A stretch of 64,000 nucleotides of DNA from Mesorhizobium sp. LSJC280B00 (GCF_000502835.1 NZ_AYVL01000009.1:20501-84500), one strand, 5' to 3'; shown: positions 29,300-39,746, counted from the stretch's first letter. Made by a program: numbers and translations. The notes: a model not told the origin generated them from the sequence alone.

Positions 29300-29313
29300 C
29301 TTTATGCTTAAAG
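29300..29313. promoter_or_regulatory. Near-palindrome, candidate MarR operator (site 3)
   Basis: CTTTATGCTTAAAG matches 11 of 14 positions of the perfect palindrome at 15424-15437 and is nearly symmetrical. It lies in the divergent promoter between the FAD oxidoreductase gene and the cyclase gene, 89 bases upstream of the cyclase ATG. Confidence 0.4.
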
Positions 29314-29401
29314 ATAATTGCAGATGCATATGTTTTCGTCTAGTAGGATATTAAGGGCCACGAGAGCCTTCAGCACCATCGAGAAAGAGGGAACAGAGAC
29401 C

Positions 29402-30193
29402 ATGGACACACAACAACTTCTAGGCGAAGTCGCCGGCCAGCTGCTTTCAGGCGCCATCCAGGTGGTCGACCTGACGGCGCCGCTCGGGCCCAACACGCCA
29501 CTGATCAAGCTGCCGCCGGAACTGGCGGTCGACACGCCGAAGATCGAGATCCACGCCATCTCCGCCTATGACAAGAATGGCCCGTGGTGGGCGTGGAACT
29601 GGCTCAAGCTCGGCGAGCATTCGGGCACCCATTTCGACGCACCCAACCACTGGATCACCGGCAAGGATTATCCGGACGGCGCCACCGACACCATTCCGGC
29701 GCAGAACTTCGTCGGCCCGGTCAACGTCATCGACTGTTCGAAGCAAGCGGCAGCCGATCACGATTTCCTGCTCACCGTCGATCACATCAAGGCATGGGAA
29801 GCCGAACATGGCGCTATCAATCCCGGCGAGTGGGTGGTGATGCGCACCGACTGGTATAAGCGCAACGGCTCGGAAGCCGAGTTCCTCAACGCCAATGAGA
29901 CCGGACCGCACACGCCTGGCCCGACCGCCGAAGCCATCCAGTATCTGATTAGCAAGGACATCAAGGGCTGGGGCAGCGAGACGATCGGCACGGATGCTGG
30001 AAAAGCAGGGGGAATGGAGCCGCCGTTCCCGGCGCATAGCCTGATGCACAAGGCTAACCGCTACGGCCTCGCCAGCCTTTGCAACCTCGACCGGCTGCCG
30101 CCGAAAGGCGCGATCCTGATCGCGGCGCCGCTCAAGATCGAGCACGGCACCGGCAGCCCGATCCGCGCGTTGGCGTTGGTGCCAAGGCAATAG
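29402..30193 (+). CDS. Cyclase-family metal hydrolase, isatin hydrolase-like
   Basis: A 263-residue protein of the cyclase/kynurenine-formamidase superfamily. The metal-binding motif is GEHSGTHFDAPNHW (H73, H77, D79, H83). The whole sequence, including NGPWWAWNWLKLGEHSGTH and GTDAGKAGGMEPPFPAHSLMH, closely follows the Labrenzia isatin hydrolase as I recall it; no alignment was run. That enzyme opens isatin to isatinate with Mn2+. Kynurenine formamidase is the alternative. ATG 29402 was chosen over upstream in-frame starts because it has GAGGGAA before it. Divergent from the FAD oxidoreductase gene. Confidence 0.82.
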   Translation: MDTQQLLGEVAGQLLSGAIQVVDLTAPLGPNTPLIKLPPELAVDTPKIEIHAISAYDKNGPWWAWNWLKLGEHSGTHFDAPNHWITGKDYPDGATDTIPAQNFVGPVNVIDCSKQAAADHDFLLTVDHIKAWEAEHGAINPGEWVVMRTDWYKRNGSEAEFLNANETGPHTPGPTAEAIQYLISKDIKGWGSETIGTDAGKAGGMEPPFPAHSLMHKANRYGLASLCNLDRLPPKGAILIAAPLKIEHGTGSPIRALALVPRQ

Positions 30194-30277
30194 GGTAGCT
30201 GCGGTCTTCGGGAGAAGATCATGTGCGGAAGTGGCACTGTGATGACGGAGTGGGAGCGGCAGCCTTGCAAAGCTGCG

Positions 30278-30297
30278 GCTCTACGGCGCCGTAGAGC
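30278..30297. promoter_or_regulatory. 20-bp perfect palindrome upstream of FAD oxidoreductase gene
   Basis: GCTCTACGGCGCCGTAGAGC is perfectly self-complementary and ends 45 bases before the ATG at 30343. It could be an operator for the downstream-encoded MarR protein or part of a dispersed repeat. Confidence 0.5.
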
Positions 30298-30342
30298 GCC
30301 AATTTCTGCAATTGAACTCCTGCCGGCTAGGAGCACGCATCG

Positions 30343-31913
<1,571 letters not shown>

Positions 31914-31914
<1 letters not shown>

Positions 31915-32393
31915 TGGAACAGAAGGTTGAAAAGCGCCAGCGCATCTCGACTTTGGGCCAGATCGGCCTGCAGCAATTCGCGCCCTATCTGATGAACCGC
32001 ATCATGGGCCGCTACAACGCCACTTTGCGTGACAATTTCCGCAGGCAGGGCCTGACCATTCCGCAGGTGCGCACGCTGGCCGTGCTGTCGGTCACCGATG
32101 GCGTCACTGTCAACGATCTCTCGGTCTATACCGTCATCGAGCAGTCGACCTTGAGCCGGACGCTCGACACGCTGGAGGGGCAAGGGTTTGTGCGGCGCGA
32201 GCAGGGGGTCACCGACAGCCGTATCCGCCATGTGTTCCTGACCGACGATGGCCGCGCCGAGTTCGCGCGCGCCTGGCCGGCCATGCACGACGCTTTCGAG
32301 GCAATGTTCGACGATGTCGACGATGCCGAATACGCGGCGCTGATCGCGACATTGCAGAAGATGCTGAAGAACATTCGCAAGCACGACATCTGA
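31914..32393 (+). CDS. MarR-family transcriptional regulator
   Basis: A 159-residue winged-helix regulator. The helix-turn-helix is VTVNDLSVYTVIEQSTLSRTLDTLEGQG (residues about 62-90), with the wing EQGVTDSRIRHVFLTDDG. It starts at the ATG overlapping the upstream stop. It is not a close copy of the MarR protein at 18106. Likely controls the cyclase/FAD oxidoreductase/ior operon in response to an aromatic intermediate, as inference. Confidence 0.88.
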
Positions 32394-32435
32394 TCTTACG
32401 CGCCGCCATCGGGGCGGTAACGGAAGGAGCCCAAA

Positions 32436-34589
32436 ATGGCCGAACGGTCTTTTGCCAAGGAAGTCGAAAAGCTCAGGCTCGGCGCCGGCGAGGAGTTTTC
32501 CGGCGAAGGCATTCTCGCCATCACCAAGGCGCTGCTGCAATGCGGCGTCGGCTATGTCGGCGGCTATCAGGGCGCGCCGATCAGCCATTTGATGGACGTG
32601 CTGGCCGACGCGCAGGATATCCTGGGCGAGCTCGGCGTGCATTTCGAGGCGAGCGCCTCGGAAGCGACCGCCACCGCCATGCTTGCGGCATCGGTGCATT
32701 ATCCTATCCGCGGCGCGGCGACCTTCAAGTCGACGGTCGGCACCAATGTCGCCTCCGACGCGCTCGCCAATCTCGCTTCCGGCGGCGTCACCGGCGGTGC
32801 ATTGATCATCGTCGGCGAGGATTACGGCGAAGGCTCCTCGATCATGCAGGAGCGCAGCCACGCCTTTGCCATGAAGAGCCAGGTCTGGCTGCTCGACCCG
32901 CGACCGAACCTGCCGTCGATCGTCAAGGCGGTGCAGGACGGCTTCGAGCTGTCCGAGGTTTCCAACACGCCGGTCATGCTGCAGGTCCGTATTCGCTGCT
33001 GCCATGTCCACGGCCATTTCATCGCCAAGGACAACAAGCGCCCGGCAATGACTGTGGCCGATGCGCTCGAGGCGCCGCGCCGCGACACCGGCCGCATCGT
33101 GCTGCCGCCCGCGTCCTTCCTGCACGAGAAGGAAAAGGTGCAGAAACGCTGGCCGGCGGCGGTGGATTTCATCCGCACCAACAAGATCAACGAGTTTTTC
33201 GGCCCGGAGCACGGCTCGGTCGGCATCGTCATGCAGGGCGGCATGTACAATTCGGTCGTCCGGGCGCTGCAGCGGCTCGGCCTCGCCGACACTTATGGCG
33301 ACACCGACGTGCCGCTCTATGTGCTCAACGCCGTCTATCCCTTAGTCGACGACGAGTTCCTGTCCTTCTGCGAAGGCAAGGACGCCGTCCTCGTCGTCGA
33401 GGAAGGCCAGCCCAACTACATCGAACAGGCCTTTGCCGCGATGCTGCACAAGGCCGGCCGCGGCACCAGGCTCGTCGGCAAGGAACATCTGCCTATGGCC
33501 GGCGAATATACCGGCCAGGTGATGCTCGACGGCATCGGATCGTTCCTGCGTGCCACCATCCCGCATCTGCTGCCAAGCGAGGTCCGCGCGCCGAACAAGA
33601 TCGGCGACGGGCTCGACACCGCCGACCTGATCAACGTCGTCCCGGGCCGGCCGCCCGGCTTCTGCGTCGGCTGCCCGGAGCGGCCGATCTTCGCCGCCAC
33701 CAAGCTGGTCGAGCAGGAGCTGGGCAAGCACCACATCGCCTCCGACATTGGCTGCCATCTGTTCTCGATCATGCCGCCTTTCGAGCTAGGTGCCACTACC
33801 ATGGGCTACGGGCTGGGGCCGGCCTCGGCTTCGGCGTTCAATTCGCCCGATGCCAAGCGCCGCTCGATCTCCTTCGTCGGCGACGGCGGCTTCTGGCACA
33901 ACGGTCTGACCTCGTCGATCGGCAACGCGGTGTTCAACAAGAACGACGGCGTCATCGTCATCGTCGACAATTTCTATTCGGCCGCGACCGGAGGGCAGGA
34001 CATCCTGTCGTCCCGCGCCGGCAACAAGACCAAGTCGACCAAGCACCCGATCACCGAGGCGGTGAAGGGCATGGGCGTCAAATGGCTGCGCCACATCGAC
34101 CGCACCTACGACGTAACCAAGATGCAAGACACGCTGCGCGAGGCGCTGACGACGGACGAGAAGGGCCCGAAAGTCATTGTCGCCTCGTCCGAATGCATGC
34201 TCAACCGGCAGCGCCGCGAAAAGCCGCTGGTCGACAAGGCGATCAAGGGCGGGACGCGCATAGTCAAGCCGAAATTCGGTGTCGACGAAGATATCTGCAC
34301 CGGCGACCATGCCTGCATGCGGCTCTCCGGCTGTCCGTCGCTTTCGGTGAAGTCGCTCGACGATCCGTTGCGCGACGATCCGGTGGCGCATATCGACCAA
34401 AGCTGCGTCGGTTGCGGCAATTGCGGCGAGGTCGCCGATGCGGCGGTGCTCTGCCCGTCCTTCTACCGCGCCGATGTCGTGCACAATCCGAGCCGCTGGG
34501 ACCGTTTCCTTGAAGCCGCGCGGCGCGCCACGATCAGTCTCTTGCAGCGGCGCCGTGAAAGCCGGCGCCTGATATTCGCCGATGCTTGA
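32436..34589 (+). CDS. iorA: Indolepyruvate-type 2-oxoacid:ferredoxin oxidoreductase, alpha subunit
   Basis: A 717-residue TPP and iron-sulfur enzyme subunit. The TPP site is SFVGDGGFWHNGLTSSIGN near residue 480, with DNFYSAATGGQD. The ferredoxin-like C-terminus has DICTGDHACMRLSGC and SCVGCGNCGEVADAAVLC. The enzyme oxidatively decarboxylates an aryl 2-oxoacid with CoA to an acyl-CoA, passing electrons to ferredoxin. Indolepyruvate or phenylpyruvate are the textbook substrates. The neighbours suggest isatinate (2-aminophenylglyoxylate), giving 2-aminobenzoyl-CoA, as inference. The iorB start overlaps its end by eight bases. Confidence 0.92.
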   Translation: MAERSFAKEVEKLRLGAGEEFSGEGILAITKALLQCGVGYVGGYQGAPISHLMDVLADAQDILGELGVHFEASASEATATAMLAASVHYPIRGAATFKSTVGTNVASDALANLASGGVTGGALIIVGEDYGEGSSIMQERSHAFAMKSQVWLLDPRPNLPSIVKAVQDGFELSEVSNTPVMLQVRIRCCHVHGHFIAKDNKRPAMTVADALEAPRRDTGRIVLPPASFLHEKEKVQKRWPAAVDFIRTNKINEFFGPEHGSVGIVMQGGMYNSVVRALQRLGLADTYGDTDVPLYVLNAVYPLVDDEFLSFCEGKDAVLVVEEGQPNYIEQAFAAMLHKAGRGTRLVGKEHLPMAGEYTGQVMLDGIGSFLRATIPHLLPSEVRAPNKIGDGLDTADLINVVPGRPPGFCVGCPERPIFAATKLVEQELGKHHIASDIGCHLFSIMPPFELGATTMGYGLGPASASAFNSPDAKRRSISFVGDGGFWHNGLTSSIGNAVFNKNDGVIVIVDNFYSAATGGQDILSSRAGNKTKSTKHPITEAVKGMGVKWLRHIDRTYDVTKMQDTLREALTTDEKGPKVIVASSECMLNRQRREKPLVDKAIKGGTRIVKPKFGVDEDICTGDHACMRLSGCPSLSVKSLDDPLRDDPVAHIDQSCVGCGNCGEVADAAVLCPSFYRADVVHNPSRWDRFLEAARRATISLLQRRRESRRLIFADA

Positions 34590-36177
34590 CGCTAGCCCAT
34601 CAACCCGTTCCAAGGCCGGCGCGCCGGACGACGAGCGCGTCATAAAGCTTGCCGTGCTCGCGGTCGGCGGCCAGGGCGGTGGCGTGCTGGCCGACTGGAT
34701 CACCGACGTCGCCGAGCGCAACGGCTACGTCGCGCAATCGACCTCGGTCGCCGGCGTCGCCCAGCGCACCGGCGCCACCATCTATTATGTCGAAATGTGC
34801 CGCGACACCGGCCGCCTGCCGGTCTTCGCGCTGTCGCCGTCGCAGGGCGACGTCGATATATTGATCGCCGCCGAACTGATGGAAGCCGGCCGCGCCATCA
34901 TCCGCGGCTTCGTCACGCCCGAGCGCACGACGCTGATCGCCTCGTCGCACCGCATCGCCGCGGTCTCGGAGAAGATCGAGCCCGGCGACGGTCGCGCCTC
35001 GTCCGCCAAGGTGCATGCCACGGCGGAAGCCGCGGCCAAGCGCTTCATTGCCTTCGACATGGAGAAGATCGCCGCCGACAATGGCTCGATGATCTCGGCC
35101 AGCCTGCTCGGCGCGCTGGCCGGCTCCGACGCCTTGCCGTTCAGTCGCGAAAGCTATGAGCAGGCGGTCAGTGCCGGCGGCCGCGGTGTGAAGGCCAGCC
35201 TCGCCGCCTTCGGCGCCGCCTACGATCGGGCGCGCGGCATCGCGAGTGCGCCTTCGGGCGACAAGACTGCACAGCCGGCGGCCGCTGAAACCCGCTCGGG
35301 CGCCGCGACAAAAGTCAGCGGCCCGGAAAGCCTGTTGAAGGGCTGGCAACAACTGGCGGCGCGCGTCGCCGCGTTGCCGGCACCTGTGCACGACATGGCG
35401 CTTCGCGGCCTGAAAAAAGTCGTCGACTACCAGGACATCGCCTATGGCGGCGAGTATCTCGACCGGCTCGACCGCGCGGTCGTCCTGGACGATGCCGAAC
35501 ACGCCTACGCGCTGTCGATCGCCGCCGCCAAGCATCTGGCCAACGCGATGTGCTACGACGACATGATCCGCGTCGCCGACCTGAAGACGCGCTCTAGCCG
35601 CGACCGACGCGTACGCCGTGAGGTCGGCGTCAAGGACGGCTCGGTCCTGCAGGTGACCGAATATTTCCATCCGCGCATCGAGGAATTCTGCGGCACGCTG
35701 CCGGCCGGGCTCGGCAGCTACATCGAAAGCCGGCCGATGCTCGCCGCCTTCCTCGACCGCCGCATCAACCGCGGCCGCCATATCCGCACCGACAGTTTTG
35801 CCGGCTTTGCCGCATTGTGGTTCATCGGCGGCCTGCGCCGCTGGCGCCGCCGGCTGCTGCGCCACAAGGTCGAGACCGCGCATATCGAGCGCTGGTATGC
35901 GCTGGCGCTGGGCCAAGTCGGCGAGGACTACGCGCTTGGCACGGAGATCCTCAACTGCCGCCGGCTGATCAAGGGCTACAGCGACACCCACGCCCGCGCG
36001 CAGTCGAAATTCGACCGGGTGCTGTCGGTACTCGACCTGGTCAAGGGCCGCCCGGACGCCGCAGACTGGACCCGGCGCCTGCGCGAAGCCGCGCTGAAGG
36101 ACGAAAAGGGCGACATGCTCGACGGCGCGCTGAAGACGGTGGCGTCGCTGGGCGACGGCGACGTTCCATCAAGTTGA
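34582..36177 (+). CDS. iorB: Indolepyruvate-type 2-oxoacid:ferredoxin oxidoreductase, long beta subunit
   Basis: A 531-residue subunit. Residues 20-210 are the pyruvate:ferredoxin oxidoreductase gamma domain (LAVLAVGGQGGGVLADWI, TSVAGVAQRTGATIYYVEM). The rest, about 300 residues rich in Arg, is an added C-terminal domain seen in long IorB proteins and absent from archaeal ones; its role is unknown. It partners IorA. The tRNA-Thr gene lies just downstream on the other strand. Confidence 0.9.
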   Translation: MLDASPSTRSKAGAPDDERVIKLAVLAVGGQGGGVLADWITDVAERNGYVAQSTSVAGVAQRTGATIYYVEMCRDTGRLPVFALSPSQGDVDILIAAELMEAGRAIIRGFVTPERTTLIASSHRIAAVSEKIEPGDGRASSAKVHATAEAAAKRFIAFDMEKIAADNGSMISASLLGALAGSDALPFSRESYEQAVSAGGRGVKASLAAFGAAYDRARGIASAPSGDKTAQPAAAETRSGAATKVSGPESLLKGWQQLAARVAALPAPVHDMALRGLKKVVDYQDIAYGGEYLDRLDRAVVLDDAEHAYALSIAAAKHLANAMCYDDMIRVADLKTRSSRDRRVRREVGVKDGSVLQVTEYFHPRIEEFCGTLPAGLGSYIESRPMLAAFLDRRINRGRHIRTDSFAGFAALWFIGGLRRWRRRLLRHKVETAHIERWYALALGQVGEDYALGTEILNCRRLIKGYSDTHARAQSKFDRVLSVLDLVKGRPDAADWTRRLREAALKDEKGDMLDGALKTVASLGDGDVPSS

Positions 36178-36213
36178 TCTGTGAAATGGTCCCGTTTAAT
36201 TCATCGAGAATTT

Positions 36214-36289
36214 TGGTGCCGCTTAGGTGACTCGAACACCTGACCCCATCATTACGAATGATGTGCTCTACCAACTGAGCTAAAGCGGC
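36214..36289 (-). tRNA. tRNA-Thr (anticodon CGU)
   Basis: On the minus strand the 76-nt sequence folds as a cloverleaf: acceptor GCCGCTT with AAGCGGC, D-arm GCTCAGTTGGTAGAGC, anticodon stem CATCA/TGATG with loop TTCGTAA (anticodon CGU, reading ACG), and T-arm AGGTG/CACCT with TTCGAGT. The CCA end is encoded (36214-36216). Confidence 0.96.
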
Positions 36290-36643
36290 CCGGGAAGCCG
36301 AGCTTCCAGGATGGGCTGCGTGATAGACGCAACCGGCCGCGAATTCAAGATGGCAGTCGCGATTTCAGGACGAGGCAATTCGTGCCGCCTCCGGCCGGGC
36401 GCAAGGGCAGCCGCCGCGCGGATCTACCATTGGCCGCGTGATGCCGCATCGGCACGCCGCGCGACCGCCACGTTGGCCGTGACCGGGAAAATCAGCGAAA
36501 AATGTTGATTCCTTTACCGAAAACCGCCGAAATGAGCTTTGTGCCCCTCGGCAAGGCAGAATGCGGCCGCTCGCTTGTTGATTGATTGGTCGCCTGCGGC
36601 TAACGATCATGGCAATGTGAGTGAAATTGCAGAGGGAATTCGC
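36290..36643. other. Intergenic region, no gene seen
   Basis: These 354 bases between tRNA-Thr and the next gene contain no supported gene or clear repeat. The tRNA promoter should lie within the first part. An A/T-richer stretch near 36488-36530 may be the promoter for the downstream gene. Confidence 0.45.
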
Positions 36644-37807
36644 TTGGACGCGATCGAAAAAGCGATCCGCAATGCCTTCGAGAAAGGCAATGCCGACGAC
36701 CGGGCGTTTCGCGAGCGGGTCTATCGATCGGCTTTCGCGGCACTCGACCGTGCCCTGCAGGCCAATCCAAACGTCACGGTGGAGGTCGCCATCAAGCGCC
36801 GCAAGGCGGTCCAGGCGAAGATCACCGAAATCGAATCGGAATTCCTGCCGGCGGTTGCCGACGTCGCCGCGCCGACCGACAGTTTGCAGGCAGCACCGGC
36901 GGTGGAGCCTCCGGCTGAAACTGAAACCGAAGCCGAGCCCGCGCCGTCGCCCGATGTCGTCGTTGACGGTCCAGCGCAGCCGCCCGAATCCGATGCGCCG
37001 CGGTCGCGCGTCCTGCCGGTCGTTCCCGACATCATGCCCGATGCGCCTGTTCCCGAGGCGCCGGTGATCGACATGGGGGCCTCGGTTCCGACCGAAGCCG
37101 ACGTCGAAACCGACGATGCGGAAGTGACGCCCGACCGCGACGACCGGCGGGCGAGGCGGCGGCGCCTGCCCTTGACCGCGATCTTCTTCGGTGTGACGCT
37201 GCTCGCAGCCGCCGGCATCGGCCTTTATTTCGCCAACCAGACCGGCGTCTTCAAATCGGCGACCGAGCTCGACACAGCGCCACCGGAAGCGCCGCCAACG
37301 GTCGACGGCGAAGATTTCACGCCGGACGACACCGCTTCGCCGCCGAAGCAGGGCGAGCAGGACGAGGCGCGCGACTGGATCAACGTTTTTTCGCCGGGTG
37401 ACCCGACGCAGGTCAATGCACCGTCGGACGCCAAGGCCGACGTCATCCAGGACGAAAGCGGTTCCTTCCTGCGCATCCGCTCGGGGGCATCCGGCTCGGC
37501 CATCAGCTTCGACGTCGGACAAGGCGTGTTGGAAAAACTAGCCGGCAAGCATGCCACATTCGACATCATCGCGCGCTCCGAGGAGGGGCAGGAGACGCAG
37601 ATTTCCGTCGATTGCAATTTCGGCGAACTCGGCGACTGCGGCCGCAAGCGCTATGCGGTCGGTCGCGAGCGCAATGAATATCTGTTCGACGTGCGCTTTC
37701 CCGACAAGCGTCCGGGTGCTGCCGGCACCATCGCCATCAATTCCGACTTCGATAAGCAGGGCAAGTCGGTCGACATCTACGAGATCCGCGTTTCAGTCGT
37801 TCCCTAA
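36644..37807 (+). CDS. Hypothetical single-pass membrane protein with acidic Pro-rich linker
   Basis: About 387 residues, function not recognised. The N-terminal 60 residues are charged and helical (AIEKAIRNAFEKGNADDRAF). Then comes an acidic, Pro/Ala-rich linker, a basic cluster RRARRRR, a membrane segment (LTAIFFGVTLLAAAGIGLYF) and a second acidic linker. The C-terminal domain of about 130 residues is predicted beta-rich by eye (FLRIRSGASGSAISFDV and onward) and would be periplasmic. TTG 36644 has GAGGG seven bases ahead; a GTG at 36617 is the alternative. Confidence 0.7.
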   Translation: MDAIEKAIRNAFEKGNADDRAFRERVYRSAFAALDRALQANPNVTVEVAIKRRKAVQAKITEIESEFLPAVADVAAPTDSLQAAPAVEPPAETETEAEPAPSPDVVVDGPAQPPESDAPRSRVLPVVPDIMPDAPVPEAPVIDMGASVPTEADVETDDAEVTPDRDDRRARRRRLPLTAIFFGVTLLAAAGIGLYFANQTGVFKSATELDTAPPEAPPTVDGEDFTPDDTASPPKQGEQDEARDWINVFSPGDPTQVNAPSDAKADVIQDESGSFLRIRSGASGSAISFDVGQGVLEKLAGKHATFDIIARSEEGQETQISVDCNFGELGDCGRKRYAVGRERNEYLFDVRFPDKRPGAAGTIAINSDFDKQGKSVDIYEIRVSVVP

Positions 37808-37913
37808 AGCACGTCGCGTTCGGACCGGTCTTATGCGACGCACTTTAGGTTCTTGTTTTGATGCATGTCGTTACCGCAAAACCGCTGCACACTTTTTGCT
37901 CGACATGCATTAA
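37806..37913. repeat. Rhizobial-type intergenic repeat with 10-bp inverted ends
   Basis: Contains AAGCACGTCGCG..., then TTTAGGTTCTTGTTTTGATG, then an inverted repeat ATGCATGTCG (37861-37870) with CGACATGCAT (37901-37910) around GCAAAACCGCTGCACAC. I recall closely similar stretches between many Mesorhizobium genes; that was not tested here. The DNA ligase stop codon abuts the hairpin. Confidence 0.6.
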
Positions 37914-39511
37914 CTATCGAGCAGCGCCTGCAGCGTCTCGATGCGGTCGGCTTCGGCCGCCGGCTTGTCCCAGCGCAGCCGCGAAATGCGCGGAAAGCGC
38001 ATGGCAACGCCGGATTTGTGCCGCGTCGAGCGGTTGATCCCTTCGAAGGCTACCTCAAGCACCAGCCCGTTCCTGCGGTCGGCACGCACCGAGCGCACCG
38101 GGCCAAAGCGCTCGATCGTATTGTCGCGGACATATTTGTCGATCTGCCTCAGTTCCTCGTCGGTGAAGCCGAAATAGGCTTTTCCCACCGGCACCAGCTC
38201 CTCCGATCCTTCCGGCCCGGACCAGACGCCGAATGTGTAGTCGGAATAGAAGCTCGAGCGCTTGCCATGGCCACGCTGGGCATACATCAGCACGGCGTCG
38301 ACCGTGTGCGGATCGCGCTTCCATTTGAACCACGGACCCTTCGGCCGCCCGGCCACATAGGGCGAATCCCAGCGCTTCAGCATGACGCCTTCGATGACCG
38401 GATGCAGCGGCTTGCGGCGCAATTCCTCGAGTGCCTGCCAGTTGGTGAATTCGACCAGCGGCGACAGATCGAAGCGGCTCGGATCGAGTGTCCTGACGAA
38501 GGCCTCGAGCCGGCCGCGCCGTTCGCGGAAGGGAAGTCCGCGCACATCCTCGTCACCAATCTGCAGCGCATCGTAGCAGCGCATGAAGGCCGGGTATTGC
38601 TGCTGGATCTTGGGTGACACGCTCTTGCGGTTCAGCCGCTGCTGCAGGTCCGAGAACGTGCCTGTCGCCTGCCTGGGGTCTCCGACCAGAAGCTCGCCGT
38701 CGAGGGCGCCGGAAAAATCCATCGCCTCCGCAAGGTCCGGAAAGGCACCCGAGACATCGTCACCGGTGCGCGAATAGAGCCGGCGAATGCCGCCTTCGCA
38801 AACCGCCTGGACGCGGATGCCGTCCCATTTCCATTCGGCCGCGTAGTCGGCCGGGTCGAGCTTTTCGAGGTCGCCGTCGCCGACGGCATTCGACAGCATC
38901 ACTGGCCTGAACAGCGCCAGCGCCGTCTTCCTGGGTTTTTCCGCTTTACCCTCCAGCCAGGCGAACAGCGCGAGATAGGGCGGCGTCAGCCCGTGCCAGA
39001 GTTCCTCGATCTCGGCGATTTCGACCTTGCCGAAATCGGCCAGCGCCTGCTTGGCAAGCCGCGCCGAGACGCCGATGCGCAGGCCGCCGGTGACCAGCTT
39101 TATGATGGCAAAGCGCGCCGAAGTGCTGGCGCTGTCGAGCAGCCGGGCCAGCACTTGCGGCCCGTCGGAACGGCTCGCCGCCTGCAGCTTGGCCACCACC
39201 TCGGCCAGCGTCGGCTCGTGGTTCGCAATGTCGACCGGCGCCTGCGGCCAGACCAGCGATACGGTCTCGGCCAGGTCGCCGACATAGTCGTAGGAATAGC
39301 CGAACAGCACCGGATCCATGCGCTCGATCACCAGTGTGCGCAGCATCGCCGGCTTGACCGCGGCGATGGACAGATCGCCGGTGATGGCCGCCAGCGCCAG
39401 CCCGCGGTCCGGATCCTCGACGCTGCGGAAATAATCGGTCAAAAGCGTCAGCTTGCCGTTGCGCGACGGCGTCAGCACCAGCCGGTCGAGAAGCTCGGCG
39501 AAGCGGTTCAT
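37910..39511 (-). CDS. ATP-dependent DNA ligase
   Basis: A 533-residue ligase. The AMP-accepting lysine is K228 in AEWKWDGIRVQAV. Other nucleotidyltransferase motifs include RLYSRTGDDVSGAFPD, LDGELLVG and EGVMLKRWDSPY, with the C-terminal OB-fold FKWKRDPHTVDAVLMYAQ. It belongs to the bacterial group paired with a ligase-associated exonuclease, and that gene lies immediately upstream. Helicase and phosphoesterase partners known elsewhere are absent from the window. ATG 39511 overlaps the TGA of a short repeat-derived frame. Confidence 0.92.
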   Translation of the reverse strand: MNRFAELLDRLVLTPSRNGKLTLLTDYFRSVEDPDRGLALAAITGDLSIAAVKPAMLRTLVIERMDPVLFGYSYDYVGDLAETVSLVWPQAPVDIANHEPTLAEVVAKLQAASRSDGPQVLARLLDSASTSARFAIIKLVTGGLRIGVSARLAKQALADFGKVEIAEIEELWHGLTPPYLALFAWLEGKAEKPRKTALALFRPVMLSNAVGDGDLEKLDPADYAAEWKWDGIRVQAVCEGGIRRLYSRTGDDVSGAFPDLAEAMDFSGALDGELLVGDPRQATGTFSDLQQRLNRKSVSPKIQQQYPAFMRCYDALQIGDEDVRGLPFRERRGRLEAFVRTLDPSRFDLSPLVEFTNWQALEELRRKPLHPVIEGVMLKRWDSPYVAGRPKGPWFKWKRDPHTVDAVLMYAQRGHGKRSSFYSDYTFGVWSGPEGSEELVPVGKAYFGFTDEELRQIDKYVRDNTIERFGPVRSVRADRRNGLVLEVAFEGINRSTRHKSGVAMRFPRISRLRWDKPAAEADRIETLQALLDS

Positions 39512-39548
39512 GAGTGGCGCGCCAAGGGGGGAAGCTTGCGATCCTTCG

Positions 39549-39708
39549 CGCCCCTCTCTGTCCTGCCGGACATCTCCCCCACGAGGGGGGAGATTGGCAG
39601 TTTCGTCCTTGCCACCCGTCCAGCAACGTTGGTGGTTGGCGAAAGCCGGCGCGACATCCAATCTCCCCCCTCGTGGGGGAGATGTCCGGTAGGACAGAGA
39701 GGGGCGCC
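39549..39708. repeat. MITE-like palindromic element, copy 2
   Basis: About 160 bp with the same inverted ends as copy 1 (CCTCTCTGTCCTGCCGGACA and its near complement), inner stems of C and G runs, and the core GTTGGTGGTTGGCGAAAGCC. It lies between the exonuclease and DNA ligase genes. Confidence 0.85.
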
Positions 39709-39746
39709 GTAGAGCTCTGCGCAGGTGACCATCGAACCTCGCATTC

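Noticed and set aside
32540..34513. 657-codon frame in another phase of iorA
   Set aside because: Arg-rich out-of-frame translation; iorA in the correct phase has TPP and iron-sulfur motifs.
32436..36177. iorAB as classical indolepyruvate oxidoreductase for amino-acid fermentation
   Set aside because: Not excluded as chemistry, but nothing anaerobic or fermentative is nearby, and the isatin hydrolase-like and aminobenzoyl-CoA genes give a better context.
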